This document shows, piece by piece, positions 1-9,560 of a stretch of DNA of 64,000 nucleotides. The stretch is taken from the NCBI GenBank assembly GCA_965230525.1, contig OZ246008.1, positions 3,286,001 to 3,350,000 of the forward strand, given 5' to 3'. Positions within the stretch are counted from its first letter, which is position 1. Each line of letters opens with the position of its first letter. Under the pieces are notes generated by a model. It worked only from the letters and a program-made list of their open reading frames with translations, ran no database searches and was not told the origin of the DNA. The stretch is from GCA-002733465 sp965230525 (GTDB lineage: Bacteria > Pseudomonadota > Gammaproteobacteria > Enterobacterales > Kangiellaceae). The translations under genes and the position numbers were made by a program.

Positions 1-1
1 C

Positions 2-574
2 GAGCGTTTAGCAGGGGCTGACGCCATTCGAGAGAAAATCTATCAACTATGGATTCATCGTGTTAATGCCGCTCGTTGCGAAAGGCAATATGGCGCCGCG
101 GTATGTTTAACTGTTCGAGATGTAGAAGCCTATAAAAAGAATATTGTGGTCCACCAGTTACCCCGTTTTGTTATTGCAGCAAATAAACTAAACCGTGCTT
201 GTATGAGTCCAAACACGAAAACGGGTTTGGTCAATCTGACCGAAGGTTGTAATTTCACGAATTCGAATCTATTGTTTTATTGGGATGCCGGAAAAAAGCA
301 CCTAGTTCATAGTGACACCAAGAAATGTGTAAACGTTAGAGGTAATAAAACGAATGACGGAGCGGATATTATTCTTTACAAGTGCCAAAGCAGTAAGGAA
401 GAGAATGATCAGTGGAAGATGGAAAAACAAGGGCAGCTGATTCAGTTCAAAAATGTAAATTCCGAAAAGTGTATCACCGTCACGGGAGAACTGAGGAGTG
501 GCCGAAGACTAACGCAATCAGATTGTACTAAAAAGCCCGCTAAAGGTTTGCATTGGCGACTATTGATGCAATGA
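2..574 (+). CDS. C-terminal part of a protein ending in a ricin-B-like beta-trefoil domain (5' end outside the window)
   Basis: The reading frame is open from the first bases of the window, so only the C-terminal 190 residues are seen and the start lies upstream. The last ~130 residues look like a ricin-type beta-trefoil lectin domain. They contain Cys-flanked repeats with the pattern KKCVNVRG, then DGADIILYKCQ, then DQWKM, followed by a second weaker unit with EKCITVTG and a closing LHWRL. These match the QxW signature of that fold. Such domains usually bind carbohydrate and are fused to secreted enzymes or toxins. The catalytic part, if any, is not in view. GTG at 146 is an internal codon, not a likely start, because coding sequence continues upstream in the same frame. 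The domain call is by pattern only. Confidence 0.6.
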   Translation, partial: ERLAGADAIREKIYQLWIHRVNAARCERQYGAAVCLTVRDVEAYKKNIVVHQLPRFVIAANKLNRACMSPNTKTGLVNLTEGCNFTNSNLLFYWDAGKKHLVHSDTKKCVNVRGNKTNDGADIILYKCQSSKEENDQWKMEKQGQLIQFKNVNSEKCITVTGELRSGRRLTQSDCTKKPAKGLHWRLLMQ

Positions 575-694
575 TGTTGAATTTTGGAGATGCTAGTAGC
601 ACATAAATTCTAAACTCTGAGTAGGTTAAAGGCATCTCTTGCTCATATATTAAGTCAAACAAGAAATTTAGAATAAGCATGGTTATATCGTTAA

Positions 695-793
695 AAGAAC
701 TGTCAAATGCTTGGGCATAGAAACCGATACAAGGGGTATCGAGATTTTGTCGAAAAAGGTATCGACGAAGATATTAAGCGTATAGAGGAATAA
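695..793 (+). pseudogene. Short remnant resembling the C-terminal end of a Y1/REP-associated transposase
   Basis: Between an in-frame TAA at 692 and a TAA at 791, a 32-codon stretch reads with the sequence GYRDFVEKGIDEDIKR near its end. This recalls the YRxFVxxGxDxEI element seen in IS200-like/REP-associated transposases. There is no start codon context or ribosome binding site, and nothing longer in frame. It is best read as a fragment, and the family link is weak. Confidence 0.2.
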
Positions 794-946
794 TCTAGCT
801 GTTCTTAGCAACTTACCATCAACATTAAGTAAAGATTCTACCAAGTTGCTCAATAACAACCCAATTCGACGTTGCTCTGCATCAAATCGCTGTTCTCCAC
901 ATTGATTACAGAATTTCCCAGCATATTTATTTTGGCATGCCTAACA
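700..946 (-). pseudogene. Remnant of a zinc-ribbon protein (DUF3667-like) with an in-frame stop
   Basis: On the minus strand a frame encodes a zinc-ribbon-like N terminus: Cys, a TAG stop at 943-941, Ala-Cys, then GKFCNQCGEQRFD and a hydrophobic, Leu-rich continuation down to about 700. Two CxxC pairs spaced like this, followed by a DGKLLRT segment, resemble small zinc-ribbon membrane proteins of the DUF3667 type. The TAG sits where a codon such as CAG would complete the first CxxC. The stop, the lack of a start and the short length indicate a dead gene. Confidence 0.35.
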
Positions 947-1190
947 GGTAGATAGCTGCATTGAGCGTTAGGTTTTGACACATTAATAGGCTGAACTATA
1001 ACGATATTCAGAATTTTAGACAATGACCAATGGTTTTAACTTAATATTGTCTCTGCCTCATAGGCACTAGCTTAGAACTACCCTCGCTAAATAGCGTGGC
1101 TAATTTTGTCATATTTAGATTACAGGGTATTATTAAGCAAGTTAACGAGCTGGTCATCCGATTAGCTGCTTGACTTCATGGAAGCGACTA

Positions 1191-2240
1191 ATGAGCAACG
1201 CGGAACATCAAGATAAAAAGGCTTCTCTGTCTAAGATAGGTTCTGGTTCCAAATCCAATACCAGCATCAATTCCAGCGCCAATTCAAATTCAAATTCAAA
1301 TACTGAGTCGTACGTTGAATCCCAGCAAGCAGCTAAGCTTAACCGCTATGCTCAATCTAACCTTACCAACGCTATTTTAACGCCCAAACAAGTCGAGTTA
1401 GGAGGACTAGCGGTAAAACGCTGCTTGCCTTCCAAGCAATGTAGAAGCATTGGACCGTGGGTGTTTTTTGACCATATGGGGCCCACTGAATTTCAACCGG
1501 GTCAAGGGGTAGATATCGCACCACACCCACATATCGGACTCGCCACAGTGACTTATTTGTTTAAAGGGGAGCTTTTACACAGAGACTCACTGCACAGCAA
1601 CTTGCCGATCAACCCAGGCGATATCAACTTAATGATTGCTGGCAAGGGCGTTGTTCACTCTGAAAGACAACGTGACACTATAAAATCCAAACAGCAGTAT
1701 TTTGAAGGGTTGCAATTATGGCTTGCACTACCGGCTGAGTTTGAACAAATGGAGCCTGAATTTCATCATTATAACCAATCGAAAATTCCACAAACTGTTA
1801 TTAACGGGGTAACGATAAAAGTTTTAATGGGTGAAGCCTATGGGCTAAAATCTCCGGTAAAAACGCTTTCAACAACCACCTTTTTAGAACTAGACGTTAG
1901 GGCAAATCAAGCCTTTTATTTACCGGATATGAAAGAATGCGGGCTTTATGTTGTTAAAGGACGCGTTTCTATAGAAACAGTAAAAATAGAAACCTCTCAA
2001 TTGGTTCTGTTCAAAAGCAATTTGAATAGTAACCTTAGTCAAACAAAAGTTGAGGCAAATGAACATACCTTACTTGCTATTATTGGCGGAGATCCAGTTG
2101 GTGAACGATTTATCGAATGGAATTTTGTCGCCTCTCAAAAAAACCTGATTGATCAGGCAAAGCAACGATGGCAACAAGGGCTCTTCGAAAAAATACCAGG
2201 CGACGATAAAGAGTTTATGCCATTACCGACTAAGGACTGA
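1191..2240 (+). CDS. Pirin family protein
   Basis: A 349-residue cytoplasmic bicupin of the pirin family. Pirins bind one iron atom through the N-terminal cupin and act as redox-sensing regulators or quercetinases; the role here is unknown. The N-terminal cupin shows the expected landmarks: GPWVFFDHMGP, then PHPHIGLATVTYLF carrying two His ligands, HRDSL, the PGD turn, and GVVHSERQ carrying the His and Glu ligands. The C-terminal cupin is more divergent. The first ~50 residues are a Ser/Asn-rich low-complexity tail not typical of pirins. I chose ATG 1191 because GGAAG lies about 8 bases upstream; an in-frame TTG at 1170 is the only longer option. It stands alone, followed closely on the same strand by the amidohydrolase gene. 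Confidence 0.85.
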   Translation: MSNAEHQDKKASLSKIGSGSKSNTSINSSANSNSNSNTESYVESQQAAKLNRYAQSNLTNAILTPKQVELGGLAVKRCLPSKQCRSIGPWVFFDHMGPTEFQPGQGVDIAPHPHIGLATVTYLFKGELLHRDSLHSNLPINPGDINLMIAGKGVVHSERQRDTIKSKQQYFEGLQLWLALPAEFEQMEPEFHHYNQSKIPQTVINGVTIKVLMGEAYGLKSPVKTLSTTTFLELDVRANQAFYLPDMKECGLYVVKGRVSIETVKIETSQLVLFKSNLNSNLSQTKVEANEHTLLAIIGGDPVGERFIEWNFVASQKNLIDQAKQRWQQGLFEKIPGDDKEFMPLPTKD

Positions 2241-2321
2241 GCAAAGAAGAACTACTACAAACAGACTAACACATGACGATCGATTTTTAATTTTGAATAA
2301 ACGCAACCGAGGAAAACTAAC

Positions 2322-4328
2322 ATGATAAAGCATCTATTCGCATTAATTTGTTTGTTTCCAGCAATCGCAGTATTCGCTGAACAAACCATTACCCTCGAGC
2401 TATACAATGATAAAGGACTCATGGGCAAGCATATTACAAAGGTTAAAGATAAAAATAGTCTTACCAGCACAACAGAGCTCAGTTGGAATAACAGGCGATT
2501 AACGACTAATGAGGAATATGTTTTTAATGATAAAGGTATTCCAACCGAAGTAAAAATTTCCGGCATTTCCGCTTTTGGAGCTCCAGTGAATGAAGTTTTT
2601 AAAGTCAAAGATGGCGTGGCAAAGTGGAATAGTCGTGCCGATGAGGGGGTTGCAGATATTACCGATAAGCAATTCTATCTCGCGGTCGACGGAATTAATA
2701 ACACAGCGCTGGTTAAAGCGCTTTTAAGCGCACCATTTAATCAAATTGATTTGTTTCCGTCTGGTCGAGCAGAATTACATAAGGTGACAGAAACGACTAT
2801 TAGTAAAAACAATAAGAAGCAAACGGTTTACCTTTATGCGATTTCCGGTCTAAACCTAACCCCTCAGTTTTTATGGTTTGATCAAAACAATCATCTCTTT
2901 TCAATGAATATCGGTGGTTTTGTTAAAGGCATTCAAGCAGGGTGGGGGCTCGATACTTTTCAAAAGCTTAAAGAGATCTCAGACAAGTCCGAACACCAAT
3001 ACTATCAAGAGCTATCAGAACAATTAACCCATCGCGTTGACCAACCGCTTTTGATTAAAAACGCCAATGTGGTCGATGTAAAAAATAGAAGCGTACTCAC
3101 TGAGCATGATGTTTTGGTTGAGAATAAAAAAATAGTAAAAGTCGCACAAAATATTGCTCTGCCCACAAACGCAAAAGTGATTAATGCTAAAGGAAAAACT
3201 TTGATTCCTGGGCTTTGGGATATGCACGGCCACCTCTCAAAAACGGATGGTTTTAATTATCTTGCCGCCGGTGTGACTAGTGTTAGAGATATTGGCAATA
3301 GTCCGGAGAATATAGAGGAAATTATTAAACTCACCAAAGAGGGCTATATAGGAACTCACATTTATAAAGCGGGTTTTATCGATAAGCAAAGCGAATATTC
3401 TGCAGGTAATGGCATCACCGTTAGTACACTACAAGAAGCTAAAGATGCAGTTGATTGGTATGCCGATAGAGGCTATATCCAAATCAAAACCTACTCTTCA
3501 ATGGATCCAAAATGGATGAAAGAACTTGGAGACCATATTCATAAGCGTGGGCTAAGGCTAAGCGGGCACATTCCTGCATTTATGTCAGCTCAGCAAGCCG
3601 TTGAAGCAGGTTTCGATGAAATTCAGCATATCAACATGATCTTCCTAAATTTTCTCGGCGGCGATCAAATTGACACCAGAAAAAGATTGCGCTTTAGTTT
3701 AATCGGCGACAATGCAAAAGACCTTGATTTAAATAGTAAACCGGTGCAAGACTTTGTTGAAATGTTGGCCGAAAAGGATATTGAAGTCGATCTAACCGTA
3801 TCAACATTTAATAGTTTACTGTTAACCCGCGACAAACAAGTTGATCCTGAATATGTAGAGGTGGTCGACCACTTACCACCCGCTTTTCAACGCGCACTTA
3901 AAACTTCTGTGATGAAAATTTCAAGCCCTGAGCAAGACGCTTCATACAAAGCGGCGGGGGATGCCATGTTAAAGATGACTAAGTTACTTTTTGACAAGGG
4001 CGTACCCATCATTCCCGGCACCGATGCGTTTACCGGCTTTACACTACAAAGAGAATTAGAACTTTATTCTAACGCGGGCATTCCTAATATTGATGTATTA
4101 AAAATCGCTACTATTAATAGTGCCGAAGTTGTGGGTCAAGCAGAAAACACGGGCTCAATTAATGAAGGAAAATATGCAGACATGGTTTTAATTGATGGCA
4201 ACCCGATAGAAAACATTACTGACCTACGAAAAGCTGTATTAGTAATTCAAGGCGACAAATTAATGCAGCCCGACAGCTTACATCGAAGTTTAGGTGTTAA
4301 ACCTTTCGCTAAAAGTATTGAGTTATAG
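2322..4328 (+). CDS. Exported amidohydrolase family protein
   Basis: A 668-residue protein with a signal peptide (MIKHLFALICLFPAIAVFA, cut before EQT), so it acts in the periplasm or outside. Residues ~25-240 form a domain I do not recognise. From ~250 the protein is a metal-dependent amidohydrolase of the imidazolonepropionase/prolidase-like branch. It has the HxH pair in LWDMHGHLS near residue 300, a candidate bridging Lys in QIKTYS near 388, His in SGHIPA near 415 and in EIQHINM near 436, and the catalytic Asp in IPGTDAF near 568. All metal ligands seem present, so it should be active; a peptide or cyclic amide substrate is a family-level guess. A clear GAGGAAA ribosome site precedes ATG 2322. 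It ends in a terminator shared with the convergent protease gene. Confidence 0.8.
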   Translation: MIKHLFALICLFPAIAVFAEQTITLELYNDKGLMGKHITKVKDKNSLTSTTELSWNNRRLTTNEEYVFNDKGIPTEVKISGISAFGAPVNEVFKVKDGVAKWNSRADEGVADITDKQFYLAVDGINNTALVKALLSAPFNQIDLFPSGRAELHKVTETTISKNNKKQTVYLYAISGLNLTPQFLWFDQNNHLFSMNIGGFVKGIQAGWGLDTFQKLKEISDKSEHQYYQELSEQLTHRVDQPLLIKNANVVDVKNRSVLTEHDVLVENKKIVKVAQNIALPTNAKVINAKGKTLIPGLWDMHGHLSKTDGFNYLAAGVTSVRDIGNSPENIEEIIKLTKEGYIGTHIYKAGFIDKQSEYSAGNGITVSTLQEAKDAVDWYADRGYIQIKTYSSMDPKWMKELGDHIHKRGLRLSGHIPAFMSAQQAVEAGFDEIQHINMIFLNFLGGDQIDTRKRLRFSLIGDNAKDLDLNSKPVQDFVEMLAEKDIEVDLTVSTFNSLLLTRDKQVDPEYVEVVDHLPPAFQRALKTSVMKISSPEQDASYKAAGDAMLKMTKLLFDKGVPIIPGTDAFTGFTLQRELELYSNAGIPNIDVLKIATINSAEVVGQAENTGSINEGKYADMVLIDGNPIENITDLRKAVLVIQGDKLMQPDSLHRSLGVKPFAKSIEL

Positions 4329-4378
4329 AAGCGATTAAATCACAGGCCATTACAAGCACAGCACATTTTTCTAATCGA

Positions 4379-4416
4379 GCCCTTACTTTTAAATAAGGAT
4401 ATTAAAAGCAAGGGCT
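4379..4416. terminator. Bidirectional terminator between convergent genes
   Basis: Arms gcccttacttttaa (4379-4392) and ttaaaagcaagggct (4402-4416) pair with one mismatch around a short loop. A/T runs inside the stem give U-rich 3' ends in both directions. It lies between the stop codons of the amidohydrolase and the minus-strand CPBP gene. Confidence 0.55.
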
Positions 4417-4440
4417 GCCATCGATTATAATCTTTGTTAT

Positions 4441-5271
4441 TTACGCGGCAATGTGATTAGGCTCCTTACGCCTCAACATCAATTCTAAAAACAGCATTGA
4501 GCTTGCAAATAAAACAAGCTGTAACGCTAAGCCGAGATGTTCCACATGCAATCCGATGGCTGAGGAGTCGACCACTATATTAGCCTGCCATAGGGATTGG
4601 TAGTTGCTTTTCAATCCCACAAGAGCTTGCAAAAAGTTTGCAGCAATATGAATCCCAAGTGGCATCGCAATACTGTTTGAAATAACCGCAGCGATACAAA
4701 AAACAACACCCCATACTCCCGGCCCTAAAAGTAAGCTGAACAAGCTTTGGCTACCGTTATAATGGTATAGTGCAAAACAAATTGAAGACAATAAGATGAC
4801 CCACCGAAGATTTAATGTCTGATTTAGTTTTAAAAGCGGGTAGCCTCTAAACAGAATCTCTTCCATAAGTGCTAATGGAACAATAGCAAGCGAAGCAATA
4901 AGAAAATGTGGAAGCAGGGATGGCTTAGCTTCAGAAAGTTTTAAATCCGTAAGCAAGAACACGAATGACAGCATTAATCCGACCATTAGCGTTCCAACTA
5001 ATAAACCAAGCGCAAATTTACTCCATGTTTTATTATCGGGTAGTAAGTTGAACTGTTTTAATGACGCATTTTCTCGCCGTACAAAAAATGAACAAAGCGA
5101 GAACATTGCGATTACAGCTATTGAACCAAACACTAGGCGGTGATGTAAGAAGGGCGGAGCGCTAACTGCTCCGAGCGCAAAGAAAACGCCTATTCCAATC
5201 AATAGACATAAGACTGGAATAAAGATATTCGGCTGACCCACCTTTTTAAAAATACCAATAAAAGTATTCAT
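4441..5271 (-). CDS. CPBP family intramembrane glutamic protease (Abi-like)
   Basis: A 276-residue polytopic membrane protein with about eight hydrophobic segments. It has the three CPBP (Abi) motifs: EEILFRG (EExxxR) in the middle, ALYHYNG (FxxxH-like, with His) and a final GIHIAANFLQ (HxxxN/B). This family includes type II CAAX-prenyl-protease relatives and bacteriocin self-immunity proteins; the substrate cannot be predicted. ATG 5271 is preferred over GTG 5277 because GGGAG on the minus strand is correctly spaced from the ATG. It is downstream of, and on the same strand as, the AraC-type regulator, with a 142-base gap, so the regulator may control it. Confidence 0.8.
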   Translation of the reverse strand: MNTFIGIFKKVGQPNIFIPVLCLLIGIGVFFALGAVSAPPFLHHRLVFGSIAVIAMFSLCSFFVRRENASLKQFNLLPDNKTWSKFALGLLVGTLMVGLMLSFVFLLTDLKLSEAKPSLLPHFLIASLAIVPLALMEEILFRGYPLLKLNQTLNLRWVILLSSICFALYHYNGSQSLFSLLLGPGVWGVVFCIAAVISNSIAMPLGIHIAANFLQALVGLKSNYQSLWQANIVVDSSAIGLHVEHLGLALQLVLFASSMLFLELMLRRKEPNHIAA

Positions 5272-5413
5272 AAACACTCCCTATTTTATATTTAAAAAAT
5301 TAAAATCGAATAAAGGTTCTTACTCATTTGAAGCGCCAATATAGGGAGAATTAGGCGGTTTATCGTGTCATTTTATAATTTGAGACGAGCAAATTGATTG
5401 ATTTTAGCCTTTA

Positions 5414-6571
5414 TTAGCCATTTTGAGCCTGAATTAGCTGTTTTTTGTATTGAAGGGGAGTCTTACCGGTCGTTTTTTTAAACACGCGATTAAAGGTTGC
5501 CTTAGAGTTAAACCCACAATCATAGGCGATAGCCAAGAATGTTTTGTCCTTGTAGCTAGCCTCTTTTAGCTGCTCAACCACTGCAGCAACGCGATATTCA
5601 TTAATAAAATCAGAAAAGTTTTTTTCCAGTCCATCATTGATGATCTTGGACAGTTGATTGGGGTGAATTTTTAACGTTGCCGCTAGACTTCTTAGCGACA
5701 GATCAGGGTCTAAATAAAGCAAGTTGCTCTCTATTTCTGTTTTAAGCCATTCCCCGCGCTCTTTTAACTCTGCGGACTCAGCAGTATTGCTAGCGTTAGA
5801 GTCTTTACTTTTGTGGTCGTAGCTAATAACTTTTTCTGGGAAAACAATACTGTTATGTCGAAAAGCTTCAACACAAAGCCAAATCGAAATTATCGCTAAA
5901 CTAAGATGGAATGGGTAATAATCGTATATGCTCAGTTGGTACTCAAAGATAAAGTAGTCGGTAATGAAATAGCTAAGCCAAAACATCAGGAAAATAAGAA
6001 AGACCGAACTAAGTCGTTGTAGCCAATTAAGGTTGTATCGGCGAGAGTCGCTAAAATTCTGGTTAACCCAACGGTGATATTGCTTAATTTTTTGTCTTGC
6101 CAAATAGCCGTATATCACAAAAGAGGTAATTGCTGCGGCGTCAACCAACGGGTTTAACGCTTGATAAGTCGTTGTTTGGAAATAACCAAGACCAAGTGGT
6201 AACCCGGTAAAGACTTCATAGAAAAACAAAGCGACTTCCAACATGACAGGCACAAAGTGAGGCCAAACCCTCGGTTTGCTTATTTGATGAGTACTGGTGA
6301 TACTTTTTACGTAAAAATAGAAACACGGCCCCAAAGCTAGCGAGAATGTCATTGGTATCCAAATGATTCCGGCCGCGAAGCGGTAAATTCCAAGGTCTAG
6401 CGTTAGTAAAGACGCATTCCAAAATGCAATAACCAACATCAATGCCGCAAGAAATTTATCAGCCTTGTTGTTTATACCTCGAGGTATCAACAATAACAAA
6501 CCAAACGAAAGGGCGACGATTAAAGATACCGAGATTAGTAAATTGATGATGTTGAAGGTTATGTCAAACAC
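5414..6571 (-). CDS. Membrane-anchored AraC-type transcriptional regulator
   Basis: A 385-residue protein with an N-terminal half of about seven hydrophobic segments (residues ~5-235) and a C-terminal AraC/XylS double helix-turn-helix domain. The DNA-binding part runs from about residue 280 and ends in FLAIAYDCGFNSKATFNRVF followed by KKTTGKTPLQYK, the diagnostic second HTH. Regulators of this layout sense a membrane or extracytoplasmic signal; the ligand is unknown. The start shown is GTG 6571. No strong ribosome site is visible, so the start is uncertain. It probably regulates the CPBP protease gene behind it or itself. Confidence 0.8.
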   Translation of the reverse strand: MFDITFNIINLLISVSLIVALSFGLLLLIPRGINNKADKFLAALMLVIAFWNASLLTLDLGIYRFAAGIIWIPMTFSLALGPCFYFYVKSITSTHQISKPRVWPHFVPVMLEVALFFYEVFTGLPLGLGYFQTTTYQALNPLVDAAAITSFVIYGYLARQKIKQYHRWVNQNFSDSRRYNLNWLQRLSSVFLIFLMFWLSYFITDYFIFEYQLSIYDYYPFHLSLAIISIWLCVEAFRHNSIVFPEKVISYDHKSKDSNASNTAESAELKERGEWLKTEIESNLLYLDPDLSLRSLAATLKIHPNQLSKIINDGLEKNFSDFINEYRVAAVVEQLKEASYKDKTFLAIAYDCGFNSKATFNRVFKKTTGKTPLQYKKQLIQAQNG

Positions 6572-6850
6572 GAGATAGTTAAATATATTTAGCTTAGCTC
6601 TTATTGAGAATTGAAGATTACAGTAGTCGTCATGTTATTGCTAGATGAACAATAGCAACAGCTGTTTGCTAAACAGATTTAATCAGCCCAAACGTGGGCA
6701 AAATTATAGCAAGCCTTCTAGGCACATAGAAACCTTATCGAATGACTGCAAGAATTTTCCAAATATTTTTCTTTAAGCCTTTGAGTCAGGCTCTATTCAT
6801 GTTAATGTCAATAACATTCGCGCTGTTATCTATTCATAAAGGGACTATTT

Positions 6851-8158
6851 ATGCTAGCTATTAAACGGTGCTTCATCACCCTCGTACTTACCTCGATCTC
6901 AAGCACAGTCTTCGCAGACAATTACTTTGAATACGAAACCAAAAGTGGGAAGTATGCTGTGTTACTGAATTCTAAGCTGCATACTATATACAACAGCAAG
7001 GATGTCGAAGCTCTAAGGGATTACTGTCTCTCTAGAACTGACAAAAATGGTAATTGGAGACTTCTTGGTAAAGACTTCACTCCGGTGAATCTATTTCGAA
7101 AGAACAAGAATGTTCATATAGCTTTTGACAAAAATGTTTCTAAGAACGTACTTCTTGTTAGTGGGCTTAAAAAGCTTCAGGGAGTTGACCAGCTCAAAAG
7201 AAAGAGAGCTGGCTTTAAATTCAAGCGAGATGAAGGGATAGAAGTCGCGCCGATCTGTATAGCTACCATCCATGAAGGCAAACTCCAAACAAAGAGAGTG
7301 GGACCACCAAAGTTGTCAGGTGTCGATTTTAACGGGAATGTATATGAACAATTAGGCGTAACGAACGCAGACTTACGAATTGCTATCAATAATAGAACAT
7401 GCAACAAAATCAAATACGGTCATCCCGATCATGTACGGTTAATCTATGGATATATTAGCGATTATCTTTGGGATAAACTTTCTGAATATTATTCTAGGGA
7501 GGAGCTTAACCGGTTGTCCCAAGGTTATCCACCTGGTTGGTTTACCTACAAGGATGACTACCGCGAAGAAGTATTGAGTAGATTAAAAAAACTTCAGCTC
7601 GATAAAGGGGATGAGATCTCATGCAGAGTAAAAAACCTGAATAATCTTAGACTCAATAACCCTCAGGGACTCAATCCTCAAAATCCAAATAGAAAATATG
7701 CTGAAAATAGTATTGGCCTTGTCAAGTCCGTGCTTGATACTTTTGAAAGCGACTCTATCATGTGGGTTTCATTTAGATTTATGGAAAACTCTGGGCAACT
7801 TAGAGAGTTGCAAATAATGCAATCGATACCGGGAAAGAAAGTTTCGAGTAAAAGGCGTAAGGAAATAATAGGAGCTTATAATTTAAAATGGGCTGAGGCA
7901 ATTTCTAGAGAAAGAGGATATTTCTGGAAAGATATTAATTCCCAGTGTTCGATCAAAATCGACGGTAACTTAACAGTCAATTGTTTAGGTGGTAAAAACT
8001 CTAAATATCAAAGAGATGTTGAGATGCCATTACATGAAATTCCGGGTGGGAAGGCCTTTCTTCAGGAGGTTAACAAGCTCTACCTTAATAAGGCGATAAC
8101 TTTTGTACACAAGCAGACTCAAATAAAGAAAGAACAAGAGGATGACATTGTTTATTAG
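6851..8158 (+). CDS. Exported protein of unknown function
   Basis: A 435-residue protein with a clear signal peptide (residues ~1-22, ending STVFA before DNYFEYE) and a good ribosome site (AAAGGGA) before ATG 6851. I do not recognise a domain. The mature protein is Lys/Arg-rich, has scattered Cys residues that could form disulphides, and lacks membrane segments. The middle part (about residues 165-260) is rich in aromatic residues. A 21-bp inverted repeat lies 72 bases after its stop and may end its transcript. It sits at the left edge of the recombinase/Shedu island, so it may be either the last host gene or the first accessory gene. Confidence 0.6.
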   Translation: MLAIKRCFITLVLTSISSTVFADNYFEYETKSGKYAVLLNSKLHTIYNSKDVEALRDYCLSRTDKNGNWRLLGKDFTPVNLFRKNKNVHIAFDKNVSKNVLLVSGLKKLQGVDQLKRKRAGFKFKRDEGIEVAPICIATIHEGKLQTKRVGPPKLSGVDFNGNVYEQLGVTNADLRIAINNRTCNKIKYGHPDHVRLIYGYISDYLWDKLSEYYSREELNRLSQGYPPGWFTYKDDYREEVLSRLKKLQLDKGDEISCRVKNLNNLRLNNPQGLNPQNPNRKYAENSIGLVKSVLDTFESDSIMWVSFRFMENSGQLRELQIMQSIPGKKVSSKRRKEIIGAYNLKWAEAISRERGYFWKDINSQCSIKIDGNLTVNCLGGKNSKYQRDVEMPLHEIPGGKAFLQEVNKLYLNKAITFVHKQTQIKKEQEDDIVY

Positions 8159-8230
8159 CTGCCAGTTTTCTATGGGTACCCCAAAAATAGACCGGTAGAG
8201 TACCTAGAAAATTCGGCGCTTAAGCTTATC

Positions 8231-8276
8231 ATCCACCCTATGTCCTATAAGGGTACTTATAGGACATAGGGTGGAT
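8231..8276. repeat. Perfect 21-bp inverted repeat upstream of the integrase gene
   Basis: Positions 8231-8251 and 8256-8276 are exact reverse complements around the 4-base loop ggta, followed by tttta. It could be a strong terminator for the upstream gene, since the stem is long. It could also be a recombinase recognition or att-type site, because it ends 19 bases before the integrase start. Confidence 0.75.
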
Positions 8277-8295
8277 TTTAACCCGAAAATTCAGT

Positions 8296-9534
8296 ATGTT
8301 AGAGCGACGCAAATTCACGATAACTGGCCAAATGGACGACTCGCCGAAATCTCCCATTCGTAAGCCCATCAAATCCGCGAAAACTTATACGCGCTTTGCG
8401 GGCGATCCCAATGAAGTGGTGAAAACCCAAAACTTTGTCGCCAAATGCCAGGTCAGCAATCTCGATAGGATTGATAACCAACCTTTAGTGGGCAAACTGA
8501 AACACAGTGCCAAGCTCACCCAAGCCAAATCCCATGCAATGAAAATTCAAGGGTATCGGGATCAAATTCTCGCACTTTGCCAATCGAACATGTCCGTGGC
8601 AGATTTTGACCGCTTGGATGAACGCTCGCTGGCGATCATTGGCTCGATGGCCAAGAACACGGAAATTTCGATCTATTCGGACTTGCTGAAACTTGCTAGG
8701 TTTTGCGCCGCACATCAATATCCTTTATTGCCGTTACCAGCCTACGCCTTTAAGCAATATTTAGGAGAGCTGATGGCCGCTGGTTATAAACACAATACCC
8801 TTGACCGACATATCGCCTCGATTGTGCGCTGGCATACCATTTTAGAAATGGACGACCCCAGAAAATCGTTTGAAGTGGCCACTCGTCTCGGTGAGGTTCG
8901 TCAACAGGTTAAAGTGAAAGCGACGCAAAAAGAAGGGCTGCAGTTTGAACACCTGGCCAAAGCTTATGAAGAGTTTGATCCCAAAATTCCAAGAGATGTG
9001 GCCGATATCACGCTTCTCTTGTTTGATACCTTGTGTCGAAGGAGCGAAATTGTCCAGGCCGACTGGGCAGATATTGTCCCCGACCTGGAGGATGGTAGCG
9101 GGATATTTAAACTAGCGTCATCGAAGACAGACCAGGAAGGTATCGGCGAAGAACTTTACATTAAACCGATTACGATTGGACTCTTAAACTACTGGCGAGA
9201 GATGAGCCGCAGTAAAGGTAGGGTTTTTCGCGGAATCTATTCCAATGGAACTATGGCTGACTCTTTAAGTGCTAAAGGTGTTGAGCGAAGTTTTAAACGT
9301 ATCGCGAAACGATTGGGGGTTCCGGCTGAACTATTTGCCGGTCACTCGACCCGTGTTGGTGCAGCCCAGGAAATGGCAGCGCATGACATCCCGATGTACA
9401 AAATTATGCTATCAGGTCGCTGGAAGGAAGTAAAAACACTGACTGGCTACATGAAAAGAATCAATGCTAAAAAGTCGGGTTCTGCAGATCTAAATAGGCT
9501 TTATAAACACTTTGAGCCTCTTAAACTAGAATAA
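8296..9534 (+). CDS. Tyrosine-type site-specific recombinase/integrase
   Basis: A 412-residue phage-integrase-family recombinase. An N-terminal extension (~95 residues) is followed by a SAM-like core-binding domain (~100-210, with GYKHNTLDRHIASIVRWH) and the catalytic domain. The catalytic residues can be read: Arg in TLCRRSEI near 248, Lys in SSKTDQEG near 277, HSTR (HxxR) near 350, Trp in LSGRWKEV near 376 and the nucleophile Tyr in LTGYMKR near 385. It should therefore cut and rejoin DNA via a 3'-phosphotyrosine. It begins 19 bases after a perfect inverted repeat and is followed after 26 bases by the large exported orphan, which makes it the probable integrase of this island. Confidence 0.88.
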   Translation: MLERRKFTITGQMDDSPKSPIRKPIKSAKTYTRFAGDPNEVVKTQNFVAKCQVSNLDRIDNQPLVGKLKHSAKLTQAKSHAMKIQGYRDQILALCQSNMSVADFDRLDERSLAIIGSMAKNTEISIYSDLLKLARFCAAHQYPLLPLPAYAFKQYLGELMAAGYKHNTLDRHIASIVRWHTILEMDDPRKSFEVATRLGEVRQQVKVKATQKEGLQFEHLAKAYEEFDPKIPRDVADITLLLFDTLCRRSEIVQADWADIVPDLEDGSGIFKLASSKTDQEGIGEELYIKPITIGLLNYWREMSRSKGRVFRGIYSNGTMADSLSAKGVERSFKRIAKRLGVPAELFAGHSTRVGAAQEMAAHDIPMYKIMLSGRWKEVKTLTGYMKRINAKKSGSADLNRLYKHFEPLKLE

Positions 9535-9560
9535 ACTAATAACAGAAAGGAGTCTGAGTT

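Larger units (their letters stand above)
575..1190. other. Gene-free stretch with decayed coding scraps
   Basis: No intact gene is visible between the lectin-domain protein and the pirin gene. It holds two short remnants listed separately (a plus-strand and a minus-strand fragment meeting near 790) and a small palindrome cgctaaatagcg near 1085. No convincing promoter stands out. Confidence 0.5.
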
